DNA of 64,000 nucleotides from Rhodococcus sp. P-2 (GTDB lineage Bacteria; Actinomycetota; Actinomycetes; Mycobacteriales; Mycobacteriaceae): assembly GCF_016598535.1 (NCBI RefSeq), contig NZ_CP066779.1, positions 4,772,053-4,836,052 of the forward strand, given 5' to 3'. This document shows, piece by piece, positions 16,350 to 24,451 of this stretch. A program made the position numbers and the translations under genes. The notes under the pieces are model-generated. The model saw nothing but the letters and a program-made list of their open reading frames with translations, made no database searches and had not been told where the DNA came from. Each line of letters starts with the position of its first letter. Positions within the stretch are counted from its first letter, which is position 1.

Positions 16350-17465
16350 CTACTTCATCGAATCCAGTCGGGTTCGCGCGTCCTCGAACCCTGACACCAG
16401 CTCTGCCATGACCTCGGCGACGGGGCGGATCTCGTTCATCCGGCCCACGATCTGGCCGACGGGCATTGCCACAACTTCCGGGTTCTCCGATGCAGCGATT
16501 CTCTGATGAGCGTCGCTGACCAGCAGGTTCTGCAGCGGCATCGGCAAGGGCGCCGGTGCTCCCGGGTTCGACCAGGCTTCCGTCCACTTGGTCTTGAGCA
16601 ACCGAGCGGGCTTACCCGAGTAGATGCGCGAACGTACGGTGTCGGCCGACGTCGCGCCCAACAGTGCGCGCTGAATAGCGGACGGGCCCTCGCCCGACGC
16701 ACTGCCGAGTTTGTATTCGGAGGTGGTGAGCCAGTACGAGCCCATCCACACTCCGGATGCACCGAGTGCGAGTGCAGCAGCCACCTGACGGCCGCTGCCG
16801 ATACCGCCGGCAGCCAGTACAGCAGCTGAATCACCCAGTGCATCAACAATTTCCGGGACCAGAACCATCGAAGCGATCTCGCCCGTGTGACCGCCGGCCT
16901 CGTAGCCCTGCGCGATCACGATGTCGACGCCGTTCTCGACGTGACGACGTGCGTGCTCGACGGCGCCGGCCAGTGCCGCTACCGGAACGCCCTTCTCGTG
17001 CGCCTGATCGATGACGTCCTTGGGCGGCGATCCCAGCGCATTCGCGATCAGCGCAATCCGATGCCCCAGAGCAACATCGACATGGGACCGCGCCACCGAG
17101 TGAAGCCATCCCAGTACGCCGGTCGCATGCTCGACGTCGTCGGACAGCGGCGGCACCCCCAGTTCGTCCAGCGTGCGATTGACGAAGGCGCGGTGCTCCT
17201 CCGGGATCAGCTTGTCGAGATCGACGGCACCACCCTCGGTCGGCACCTTGGCCGGCATGACGATGTCGACGCCGTACGGCTTCCCGTCGGTGTTCTCGTC
17301 CATCCACGTCAGTGCAGCTTCGAGCTCTTCCGGGTCGTTGAACCGGACGCAACCGAGAACGCCCAGACCGCCTGCGCGACTGATCGCGGCGGCGACGTGC
17401 TCGGAAGGAGTGAATCCGAAGATCGGGTATTCGATGCCGAACTTGTCGGCCAGATCCGAACGCAT
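16350..17465 (-). CDS. NAD(P)H-dependent flavin oxidoreductase (nitronate monooxygenase family)
   Basis: A 371-aa FMN TIM-barrel enzyme related to nitronate monooxygenase/2-nitropropane dioxygenase and to IpdC-type reductases. Landmarks are YPIFGFTPSEHVAAAISRAGGLGVLG at the N-terminus, VIAQGYEAGGHTGEI (FMN-phosphate and active-site His region) and VLAAGGIGSGRQVAAALALGA. Its start overlaps the fadD19 stop, so it belongs to the sterol side-chain unit under the KstR-type site at 19149. It may reduce an unsaturated or keto CoA thioester. The precise reaction is unknown. A second family member, ipdC, lies at 35544. Confidence 0.8.
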   Translation of the reverse strand: MRSDLADKFGIEYPIFGFTPSEHVAAAISRAGGLGVLGCVRFNDPEELEAALTWMDENTDGKPYGVDIVMPAKVPTEGGAVDLDKLIPEEHRAFVNRTLDELGVPPLSDDVEHATGVLGWLHSVARSHVDVALGHRIALIANALGSPPKDVIDQAHEKGVPVAALAGAVEHARRHVENGVDIVIAQGYEAGGHTGEIASMVLVPEIVDALGDSAAVLAAGGIGSGRQVAAALALGASGVWMGSYWLTTSEYKLGSASGEGPSAIQRALLGATSADTVRSRIYSGKPARLLKTKWTEAWSNPGAPAPLPMPLQNLLVSDAHQRIAASENPEVVAMPVGQIVGRMNEIRPVAEVMAELVSGFEDARTRLDSMK

Positions 17466-19138
17466 CAGGCTTCCACGCTTTCGTTTGCGGACGCCACAGG
17501 AGCGCCGTTTCCGTTGTGATCGTCAGCCTCGCGCGATTCCGTTTCAGCCTTGGCCCAGCGGTAGTCGGGCTTGCCTGCCGGATTGCGCTTGATCTGGTCG
17601 ACGAACCACACGCTGCGCGGAACCTTGTATCCGGCAATCTCTTTGCGCGCCGCGGTGGCGATGTCGTGCAAGGTCGGCGACGTGCCTTCACGTACCTGAA
17701 CCACTGCGGCAACCCGCTGACCGAAGCGCTCGTCGGGGATACCGACCACCAGCACGTCGAAGATGTCCGGGTGCGCCTTCAAAGCGCCCTCGACCTCTTC
17801 CGGGTACACCTTCTCGCCGCCGCTGTTGATGGACACCGAACCGCGGCCGAGCATCGTGACCGTGCCGTCGGCTTCGACCTGCGCGTAGTCGCCGGGGATC
17901 GAGTAACGAACGCCGTTGATGGTGCGGAAGGTTTCGGCCGTCTTGACCTCGTCCTTGTAGTAACCGAGCGGGATGTTGCCCTTGCGAGCGAGCATGCCGC
18001 GCTTGCCCGATCCGGGTTCGACCTCGTTGCCGTCGTCGTCGAGAACCGTTGTGGAGGCGTCGATCTTGACCGTCGGGCCGCCGGTGTGCTTCTGGCCCTT
18101 GCTGAGCACTGCCAGTCCACCGAAGCCGGTCTCGGACGCGCCGATGGAGTCGGTCAGCAAGCGGTTGGGCAGCAGTTCGAGGAACTGCTCCTGGATACTC
18201 GGCGAGAAGAGGGCAGCACTGCTGGCCATCACGTAGAGCGTCGAAAGATCGTACGGCTCACCGGTCTCCGGGTTTCCAGCGATCAGCGCGTCGAGCATCG
18301 GGCGGCCCATCGCGTCACCCGTGATGAAGATCAGGTTGACCTTGTGCTTGTCGATGTTCTGCCACACCTCGTGGGCGTCGAATTCGGGGTGCATCAAACA
18401 GGTTCCGCCGCCGAAGAGGCTGTGGAACACCGCAGACTGCGAACCGCCGTGAATCATCGGGGGGATCGGGTAGCGGATCATGCTCGGGTTGGCAGCGCCG
18501 ACCTTCGCCATCTCGTACTCGTCCTCGACCGGAACGCCGGTGACGAAGTTGATGCCGCCGCCGAGCACACGCCACCAGTCCTCGTGACGCCACATGACGC
18601 CCTTGGGACTTCCGGTGGTGCCGCCGGTGTAGAGCATGAAGATGTCGTCGTTGCTGCGCTCTTCGAAATCACGCTCACCCGAACTCTGCGCGAGTGCGTC
18701 CTCGTAGCCGATGCCGAAAGCACTGAAATCCAGATCGGTGCCGTCCTCGACCACGATGACGGACTTGACCTTGGGAGTGTTCGGCAGGACGTTCGCAACC
18801 TTGTCCGAGTAGCGGCGCTCGTGAATGAGTGCCACCATGTCGGAGTTGTCGAAGATGTACTGCAACTCGTTCTCGACGTACCGGTAGTTGATGTTGACCA
18901 TCACGGCCCGGATCTTGAAAACGGCGACCATGGCCTCGATCGCCTCGATGACGTTCCGGCAGTAGATGCCGACCTTGTCACCCGGCTGAACGCCATGTTC
19001 ACGCAGGTAGTGGCCGAGGCGGTTTGCTCGGTCCTCCAACTGCGCATAAGTCATCTCGCGGTTGTCCGAGACCAGCGCAACGCGGTCCGGAACGAGGTCG
19101 ATTGCGTGCTCTACGAAGTCTGCGATGTTAAGGGCCAC
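17465..19138 (-). CDS. fadD19: Steroid/fatty acyl-CoA ligase FadD19
   Basis: A 557-aa adenylate-forming ligase. As I recall from Rhodococcus work, FadD19 activates C26-carboxylated sterol side chains and is needed for C24-branched sterols. The P-loop is MLYTGGTTGSPKGVMWRHED, the A5 motif is DSIGASETGFG, the A7 Asp is in YSIPGDYAQV, and the catalytic Lys lies in IKRNPAGKPDYRW. The frame continues upstream into echA19, so the start is set at the GTG at 19138 (ALNIADFVEHAID follows the start codon). The gene is divergent from echA19 with a KstR-type operator between them, the arrangement known from M. tuberculosis. Confidence 0.9.
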   Translation of the reverse strand: MALNIADFVEHAIDLVPDRVALVSDNREMTYAQLEDRANRLGHYLREHGVQPGDKVGIYCRNVIEAIEAMVAVFKIRAVMVNINYRYVENELQYIFDNSDMVALIHERRYSDKVANVLPNTPKVKSVIVVEDGTDLDFSAFGIGYEDALAQSSGERDFEERSNDDIFMLYTGGTTGSPKGVMWRHEDWWRVLGGGINFVTGVPVEDEYEMAKVGAANPSMIRYPIPPMIHGGSQSAVFHSLFGGGTCLMHPEFDAHEVWQNIDKHKVNLIFITGDAMGRPMLDALIAGNPETGEPYDLSTLYVMASSAALFSPSIQEQFLELLPNRLLTDSIGASETGFGGLAVLSKGQKHTGGPTVKIDASTTVLDDDGNEVEPGSGKRGMLARKGNIPLGYYKDEVKTAETFRTINGVRYSIPGDYAQVEADGTVTMLGRGSVSINSGGEKVYPEEVEGALKAHPDIFDVLVVGIPDERFGQRVAAVVQVREGTSPTLHDIATAARKEIAGYKVPRSVWFVDQIKRNPAGKPDYRWAKAETESREADDHNGNGAPVASANESVEA

Positions 19139-19148
19139 GAGTTCAAAG

Positions 19149-19162
19149 TAGAACGTGTTACC
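19149..19162. promoter_or_regulatory. KstR-type operator between fadD19 and echA19
   Basis: TAGAACGTGTTACC has the AAC-N2-GTT core of the KstR consensus (TNNAACNNGTTNNA) and misses only the last A. It lies in the 79-bp divergent promoter gap. Confidence 0.75.
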
Positions 19163-19217
19163 GTTTCTGGCAAGACCCAATTTGAGAGCCAGCTCACAGA
19201 CCCGCCAGGAGCCATCA

Positions 19218-20042
19218 GTGTCCACTTCGACGACCGAAAAATCAGACATTTCGGAAACCGCGCCGCATTGCCTCGTGGAGAAGCGCGGCCACGTTCTCAT
19301 CGTGACCATGAATCGCCCCGAGCGTAAGAACGCCATCACCGGCGAGATGATGGCGATCATGGTCGACGCCTGGGACCAGGTCGACAACGACCCCGAAATC
19401 CGCGTGGCGATCCTGACCGGAGCAGGCGGCGATTTCTGCGCCGGCGCCGACCTCAAGAACATGTCCGCCAAACCGCCGGGAGATTCCTTCGCGGGCGGCG
19501 GCGTCGACATGTCCAAGATCGAAGGCCTCCTCAAGGGTCGCCGGTTGACCAAGCCGCTGATCGCCGCGGTCGAGGGTGCAGCCATCGCCGGTGGAACCGA
19601 AATCCTGCAGGGCACCGACATCCGCGTCGCAGGCGAGAGCGCAAAGTTCGGCGTCTCCGAAGCCAAGTGGGGGCTCTTCCCACTCGGCGGTTCCGCAGTG
19701 CGTCTGGTGCGCCAGATTCCGTACACGATCGCGGCGGACATCCTGCTCACCGGTCGTCACATCAAAGCGCCCGAAGCCAAGGAGATCGGGCTGATCGGCC
19801 ACGTCGTCCCGGACGGCCAGGCCCTCGACAAGGCGCTGGAGCTCGCCGACCTGATCAGCGCCAACGGCCCCCTCGCCGTGCAGGCGATCCTCAAGACCAT
19901 CCGCGACACCGAGGGCATGCACGAGGAAGAGGCCTTCCAGATCGACGCGCAACTGGGCATGAAGGTGTTCATGAGCGCGGACGCCAAGGAGGGCCCGCGG
20001 GCTTTCGGTGAGAAGCGGGCACCCCAGTTCAAGGGCATCTGA
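19218..20042 (+). CDS. echA19: Enoyl-CoA hydratase EchA19
   Basis: A 274-aa crotonase-fold hydratase, expected to hydrate an enoyl-CoA of the sterol side chain during beta-oxidation. The oxyanion-hole segments are [18 protein letters not shown] and [14 protein letters not shown], and the active-site Glu lies in [12 protein letters not shown]. The GTG start at 19218 has AGGAG 6 bp upstream. It is divergent from fadD19. In M. tuberculosis EchA19 was reported to act on cholesterol side-chain enoyl-CoAs. The C-terminus [12 protein letters not shown] is typical of this subgroup. Confidence 0.88.
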   Translation: MSTSTTEKSDISETAPHCLVEKRGHVLIVTMNRPERKNAITGEMMAIMVDAWDQVDNDPEIRVAILTGAGGDFCAGADLKNMSAKPPGDSFAGGGVDMSKIEGLLKGRRLTKPLIAAVEGAAIAGGTEILQGTDIRVAGESAKFGVSEAKWGLFPLGGSAVRLVRQIPYTIAADILLTGRHIKAPEAKEIGLIGHVVPDGQALDKALELADLISANGPLAVQAILKTIRDTEGMHEEEAFQIDAQLGMKVFMSADAKEGPRAFGEKRAPQFKGI

Positions 20043-20075
20043 GTCAGGGTTGTCTGAGTCACCCCGTCTGACCCA

Positions 20076-20136
20076 CCCCCTTTTCGAGCGAACGTACCTT
20101 TCGGCGCCTTCAGTGCGCCGAAAGGTACTTTCGCTC
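20076..20136. repeat. Long palindrome, family 1, left copy
   Basis: CCCCCTTTTCGAGCGAACG leads into a stem of about 22 bp whose arms run from GAGCGAA to CGGCGC, with one internal C-T mismatch and a CTTCA-type loop. It can serve as a terminator for echA19 and touches the stop codon of the next, convergent gene. The same flank and stem design recurs inverted at 21188-21253. Confidence 0.75.
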
Positions 20137-21109
20137 AGCCGGTTTCGTCCATTTTCACCCACCTCGACCTCACGAACACCTGAGGCCGAGGACGGGATTG
20201 CGCCAATCGGTAGTGCGCACGCAGGTCCTCGATCACGCGATCAGGGTCCGTTCGCAGTGCACTGGGCACCGTCGGCAACACGATGATTCCCGCATTCTGC
20301 ATTCGCGTCCGACGTTCCACCGTGCGCTTGTAGTCCGTCGGCGCGGCATGCCATTCCAACGAGTCGATGTCCCACGCGAAGGCAACCGAATCGACCCATC
20401 CGTCCGGAATTGCGATGAAGTCTCCCTTCGCATCCCGGATCTCATGGTTGAACAACATTTCGGGCAGCCCGCTCCTCTGCCACAGTTTTCGCGCGTGAAC
20501 CTCCGGAACCGAGTGGACGTTCGCGTTCACTTCGCGCAACACGACCCGAGGTAGCGCGGACCCCCGACTGCTGCCCGCCTCGAGTTCCTTCGCAAGTTCG
20601 CGCACCGAGACGTCGCCACGCTGAACGACCTCGGCAATGAGCGCCCGTGTGGGATCGAGGGCCCTGCACCGCCTCGCAGCGTCGAGTAGCGCCCTCGGCA
20701 GCGGCGCACAGCGCAGACCGTTACGAATCTCCGGCTCAGGCAGTCGAACAGTGCGCTCCACCGTGACGAACCCAACCGATTGAACACGACGGTCGATGGG
20801 GATGAGCACCTGCACATCCCCGGAATGCATCCGATATCCGTACTCCGACATGGCAGATCGCCCGGTCAGCAGAGACTCGTCACCGCTCAACATGAGCGCA
20901 GCGATCGATCGTTGACGCGGCGTCGGCTGACCATTTCGGAGCAGGATGACTCCTGGCAAAATGCGCTGCCAGGGTCCACCCACTCGGCACCGGGTGTGCA
21001 CGGCGGAGTTGGACACGCCCAATCGCGCCAACTCCGCCGTTCGGATCACTCCGCTTCTACTGACGCGGTAGATCGCGTCCAGATCATCGCCCCACGTTCC
21101 ACGCCGCAT
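20135..21109 (-). CDS. AbiEi-like winged-helix protein with C-terminal DUF559/VSR-like nuclease-fold domain
   Basis: A 324-aa protein. The N-terminal ~55 residues (VSRSGVIRTAELARLGVS, then WQRILPGVILL) resemble the AbiEi antitoxin-type winged helix. A middle region with LPRALLDAARR is common to AbiEi_4/DUF559 proteins. The C-terminal part shows HSVPEVHARKLW, then IPDGWVDSVAFAWDIDSLEWH. This fits a degenerate PD-(D/E)xK nuclease fold (Glu...Asp...Asp-x-Asp). No partner toxin gene is adjacent. It sits alone between sterol genes and is bounded by inverted repeats, which suggests an inserted cassette. Function is unknown. Confidence 0.65.
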   Translation of the reverse strand: MRRGTWGDDLDAIYRVSRSGVIRTAELARLGVSNSAVHTRCRVGGPWQRILPGVILLRNGQPTPRQRSIAALMLSGDESLLTGRSAMSEYGYRMHSGDVQVLIPIDRRVQSVGFVTVERTVRLPEPEIRNGLRCAPLPRALLDAARRCRALDPTRALIAEVVQRGDVSVRELAKELEAGSSRGSALPRVVLREVNANVHSVPEVHARKLWQRSGLPEMLFNHEIRDAKGDFIAIPDGWVDSVAFAWDIDSLEWHAAPTDYKRTVERRTRMQNAGIIVLPTVPSALRTDPDRVIEDLRAHYRLAQSRPRPQVFVRSRWVKMDETG

Positions 21110-21187
21110 GGTTGCAGCATGACTCGAGTAGCAGCGCGGGCTCCGGAGGCGACCTGGGGTTTTGGTGGCCCTGTGGATAACTTTCGG

Positions 21188-21253
21188 CGAGCGAAAGGCA
21201 CGTTCAGCGCCTCAGATGCGCTGAACGTGCCGTTCGCTCGAAAAAAGGGGGGG
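21188..21253. repeat. Long palindrome, family 1, right (inverted) copy
   Basis: Arms from CGAGCGAAAGGCACG to GCGC and back form a 23-position stem with one A-G mismatch at the same position as in the left copy. It is followed by AAAAAAGGGGGGG, the inverse of the left copy's CCCCCTTTT flank. CGCTCGAAAAAAGGGGG is repeated directly at 21235 and 21257. The remaining bases 21110-21187 show no gene. Confidence 0.7.
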
Positions 21254-21281
21254 TCCCGCTCGAAAAAAGGGGGCGCCCCGC

Positions 21282-22319
21282 TCAACCACCCACCGCAGCC
21301 GCGAGCTCTCGCACATGGTCAGCGTCGCGGCAGGTCACCAGCAGCATCGTGACTCCAGCTTCCTCCCAACGCTTCACGTCTGCGCGCACCTCGTCGACGT
21401 TGCCGATGATCATGGTCTCGGTGACCATCTCGTCGGGGACGACGGCAGCGGCTTCCTCCTTGCGGCCCGACATGAAGAGGCGACCGATCTCGTCGACCTC
21501 CTTCTCGTAGCCCATCCGCTTGTAGACCTGCGCGTGAAAGTTCAACTCCGGGGCACCCATTCCGCCGACGTAGAGGGCGGTCATCGGCTTGAGAGTCGCG
21601 ATGGCGCCTGCTCGGTCGTCGGTCACGATGACCTGGCACGTGGCGGCAACCTCGAAGTCTTCGCGGCTACGACGGGCCCCGGCGCGAGCAAAGCCTTCGT
21701 CGAGCCACTTGTTGTACATCGGGGCCAGGCGCGGGGTGTAGTAGATCGCCAGCCACCCGTCGGCGATTTCGCCGGCAAGCGCGACGTTCTTCGGCCCTTC
21801 GGCGCCGAGCCAGATCGGGATGTCCGCACGCAGCGGGTGCGTAATGGGCTTGAGCGGCTTGCCAAGTCCCGAACTGCCCGGTCCCGCATACGGCAGAGGG
21901 TAGTGGGGACCGGGACTGGTGACGGGCGCTTCACGGGCAAGGACCTGGCGCACGATCGAGACGTATTCACGGGTGCGTGCGAGCGGTTTCTCGAAAGGCT
22001 GGCCGTACCACCCTTCGACGACCTGTGGTCCGGATACGCCGAGCCCGAGGATCGTTCGTCCGCCGTTCAGGTGGTCGAGGGTGAGCGCGTGCATGGCACA
22101 GCTGGTCGGTGTTCGCGCCGAGATCTGTACGACGGACGTACCGAGCCGAACCTTCTCGGTGCGCGATCCCCACCAGGCGAGCGGAGTGAAAGCGTCCGAG
22201 CCCCACGACTCCGCCGCGAAGACCGCGTCGAATCCCGCACCTTCCGCAGCCTCGATCAGTTCCGGGGCGTTTGCCGGCGGCTGTGCGCCCCAGTATCCGA
22301 GTTGCAACCCAAGCTTCAT
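21282..22319 (-). CDS. Luciferase-like F420-dependent oxidoreductase (LLM class)
   Basis: A 345-aa TIM-barrel enzyme. MKLGLQLGYWGAQPP, AAESWGSDAF, RLGTSVVQISAR and TILGLGVSGPQVVEGWYG mark an LLM-class F420-dependent oxidoreductase. The ATG at 22319 is preceded by GGAGG, and the ORF's upstream start adds a few residues without one. It is divergent from the DUF35-aldolase operon with a KstR-type operator between them, and I recall the same neighbour (Rv3520c) in M. tuberculosis. It probably performs a hydride transfer on a sterol-derived intermediate using reduced F420. The exact substrate is unknown. Confidence 0.82.
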   Translation of the reverse strand: MKLGLQLGYWGAQPPANAPELIEAAEGAGFDAVFAAESWGSDAFTPLAWWGSRTEKVRLGTSVVQISARTPTSCAMHALTLDHLNGGRTILGLGVSGPQVVEGWYGQPFEKPLARTREYVSIVRQVLAREAPVTSPGPHYPLPYAGPGSSGLGKPLKPITHPLRADIPIWLGAEGPKNVALAGEIADGWLAIYYTPRLAPMYNKWLDEGFARAGARRSREDFEVAATCQVIVTDDRAGAIATLKPMTALYVGGMGAPELNFHAQVYKRMGYEKEVDEIGRLFMSGRKEEAAAVVPDEMVTETMIIGNVDEVRADVKRWEEAGVTMLLVTCRDADHVRELAAAVGG

Positions 22320-22369
22320 CGCACGCCTCCACATTGCCGGTGATCAGAAGTGACTCTTGCCACAATCTC

Positions 22370-22383
22370 TAGAACCTGTTCTA
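22370..22383. promoter_or_regulatory. KstR-type operator
   Basis: TAGAACCTGTTCTA is a full match to the KstR consensus TNNAACNNGTTNNA. It lies between the divergent LLM oxidoreductase gene and the DUF35-ltp4-ltp3 operon. Confidence 0.88.
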
Positions 22384-22413
22384 CTCGATCTTGTGACCAT
22401 CGGAAAGAGCGGG

Positions 22414-23370
22414 GTGGCCGACAAGCCCCTGAGCGCACCATTGAATCTCCATTTCGACTACACCAGATCGACGGGACCGACCATCGGCGCGTTCGTGACT
22501 GCCCTGCGTGATCGCAAGGTGATCGGCGCACGAGGGTCGAACGGTCGTGTCTTCGTGCCGCCACCGGAATTCGATCCGGACACGGCCGAACCACTGACCG
22601 ACTTCGTCGGAGTCTCCGACGGCGGAACGGTCGTGAGTTGGACGTGGATGCCCGAACCCATCGAGGGTCAACCACTGACGAAGCCTTTCGCGTGGGCCCT
22701 GATCAAGCTCGACGGCGCGGACACGTCCATGCTCCACGCGGTCGACGTCGACTCCCCCGACGACATCAGCACCGGGCTGCGGGTTCGTGCTCGCTGGGCG
22801 TCGGAGCGGATCGGGCAGATCAAGGACATCGAGTGCTTCGAACCAGGTGAGAGCGAAAACGGCATCGCGACAGTCGATCCCAGCGCCGATCCTGTCACCA
22901 TGATCACGACGCCTGTCGACCTGCACTTCATGCATTCCGCTTCAGCCGAGGAGAGTTTCTACCTCCGCGGTCTCGCCGAGGGCAAGCTGATCGGTGGTCG
23001 TAGCGGACCCGAAGACAAGATCTACATCCCACCGCGCGGCGCCAATCCCACCAACGGGAAGCCGACGAGCGAGCAGATCGAACTGCCGGACAAGGGAATT
23101 GTCACCACCTTCTGCATCGTCAACGTCCCGTTCCTCGGGCAGCGGATCAAGCCGCCCTACGTGGCCGCCTACGTGCTTCTCGACGGGGCCGACATTCCGT
23201 TCCTGCACTTGATCCTCGAATGTGATGCCGCGGACGTACGGATGGGCATGCGCGTCGAAGCCAAGTGGAAGCCTCGCGAAGAGTGGGGTTACACCCTCGA
23301 GAACATCGAATACTTCCGGCCGACAGGTGAACCCGACGCCGAGTACTCCACCTTCCAACACCACCTGTGA
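22414..23370 (+). CDS. Tandem DUF35 (OB-fold/ChsH2-like) acyl-CoA-associated protein
   Basis: A 318-aa protein made of two homologous halves. The first has LNLHFDYTRSTGPTIGAF...VFVPPPEFDP...WALIKLDGADTSMLHAV...RVRARW. The second has VDLHFMHSASAEESFYL...IYIPPRGANP...YVLLDGADIPFLHLI...RVEAKW. DUF35 proteins bind acyl-CoA and pair with thiolase-like aldolases (ChsH2 with Ltp2). Two aldolase genes follow at once, so it is probably their partner. The GTG at 22414 has GGAAAG upstream. A GTG at 22393 is also possible and would place the KstR site very close to the start. The usual zinc-ribbon cysteines are absent. Confidence 0.78.
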   Translation: MADKPLSAPLNLHFDYTRSTGPTIGAFVTALRDRKVIGARGSNGRVFVPPPEFDPDTAEPLTDFVGVSDGGTVVSWTWMPEPIEGQPLTKPFAWALIKLDGADTSMLHAVDVDSPDDISTGLRVRARWASERIGQIKDIECFEPGESENGIATVDPSADPVTMITTPVDLHFMHSASAEESFYLRGLAEGKLIGGRSGPEDKIYIPPRGANPTNGKPTSEQIELPDKGIVTTFCIVNVPFLGQRIKPPYVAAYVLLDGADIPFLHLILECDAADVRMGMRVEAKWKPREEWGYTLENIEYFRPTGEPDAEYSTFQHHL

Positions 23371-23380
23371 GGCTCCTGAA

Positions 23381-24451
23381 ATGACTTCTGCAGACATCGC
23401 AGTCGTGGGCTTTGCTCAGGCACCCCACGTCCGCGAAACCAACGGCACCACCAACGGCGTCGAGATGCTCGTCCCGTGCTTCCAGCAGCTTTACAACGAT
23501 CTGGGAATCACCAAGTCCGACATCGGCTTCTGGTGCTCCGGATCTTCCGACTACCTGGCCGGACGAGCGTTCTCCTTCATCTCGGCCGTCGACTCCATCG
23601 GAGCGGTACCGCCCATCAACGAATCTCACGTCGAGATGGACGCTGCGTGGGCCTTCTACGAAGCGTGGATCAAGATCTTGACCGGCGAGGTCGAGACCGC
23701 GCTGGTGTACGGATTCGGCAAGTCTTCCGCCGGGCACCTGCGCAAGATCCTGTCGATGCAGCTCGATCCGTACCTCGTCACTCCGCTGTGGCCCGACTCT
23801 GTCTCGATCGCCGGGCTTCAAGCCCGACTCGGACTCGACGCGGGTAAGTGGACGCAAGAGGACATGGCGGAGGTGGCAGCTCGTAGCCGTCGTCACGCGC
23901 TGAGCAATCCGAAGGCTCAGCTCGCGGGCGAGGTCGACGTCGAGGCACTTCTCGCCAGCCCCTTCCTCGCAGATCCGTTGCGCACACACGATTGTGCACC
24001 TATCACCGATGGTGCGGCAGCAATCGTCCTGGCCTCGGGTAACCGCGCCCGCGATCTCTGCGAGCGGCCGGCGTGGATCACCGGACTCGAGCATCGCATC
24101 GACTCCCCCAACCTGGGCGCACGTGATCTGACCACGTCGCCGTCCACTACGTCGGCGGCCAAGGCGGCAACGGGCGGCGAGGTCGGCAACATCGACGTCG
24201 CCGAACTGCATGCACCGTTCACTCACCAGGAATTGATCTTGAAGGAAGCGATCGGCCTGACCGACGCCACCACGATCAACCCGTCCGGCGGACCGCTGAG
24301 CGGCAACCCCCTGTTCGCCGGTGGTCTGGAACGAATCGGCCACGCCGCCAAGGCGATCTTCGACGGCCAGGCGAATCGCGCTCTGGCCCATGCAACAAGC
24401 GGCCCTGTGCTGCAGCAGAACCTGGTAGCAGTCTTGGAGGGACGGAACTGA
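23381..24451 (+). CDS. ltp4: Thiolase-like lipid-transfer protein/steroid aldolase Ltp4
   Basis: A 356-aa SCP2-thiolase-fold protein. Where thiolases carry the nucleophilic Cys (CASG-type motif), this protein reads INESHVEMDAAWAFYEAW, so no catalytic Cys is present. The C-terminal HAPFTHQEL and NPSGGPLSGNPLFAGG motifs remain. Lack of the Cys fits Ltp-type aldolases that split a steroid side-chain aldol rather than thiolases. It sits between the DUF35 gene and ltp3, overlapping ltp3 by one base (TGATG). The M. tuberculosis order Rv3520c-Rv3521-ltp4-ltp3 is the same as I recall it. Confidence 0.82.
   Translation: MTSADIAVVGFAQAPHVRETNGTTNGVEMLVPCFQQLYNDLGITKSDIGFWCSGSSDYLAGRAFSFISAVDSIGAVPPINESHVEMDAAWAFYEAWIKILTGEVETALVYGFGKSSAGHLRKILSMQLDPYLVTPLWPDSVSIAGLQARLGLDAGKWTQEDMAEVAARSRRHALSNPKAQLAGEVDVEALLASPFLADPLRTHDCAPITDGAAAIVLASGNRARDLCERPAWITGLEHRIDSPNLGARDLTTSPSTTSAAKAATGGEVGNIDVAELHAPFTHQELILKEAIGLTDATTINPSGGPLSGNPLFAGGLERIGHAAKAIFDGQANRALAHATSGPVLQQNLVAVLEGRN

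Noticed and set aside
17465-19750. FadD19 extended N-terminus to 19750
   Set aside because: This part overlaps echA19 on the other strand and the KstR site. The GTG at 19138 gives the family start.
21241-21250. Rho-independent terminator reading for the palindrome at 21188
   Set aside because: The run after the stem is A, not T, on the plus strand, and the T-run precedes the stem on the minus strand; the repeat interpretation is preferred.
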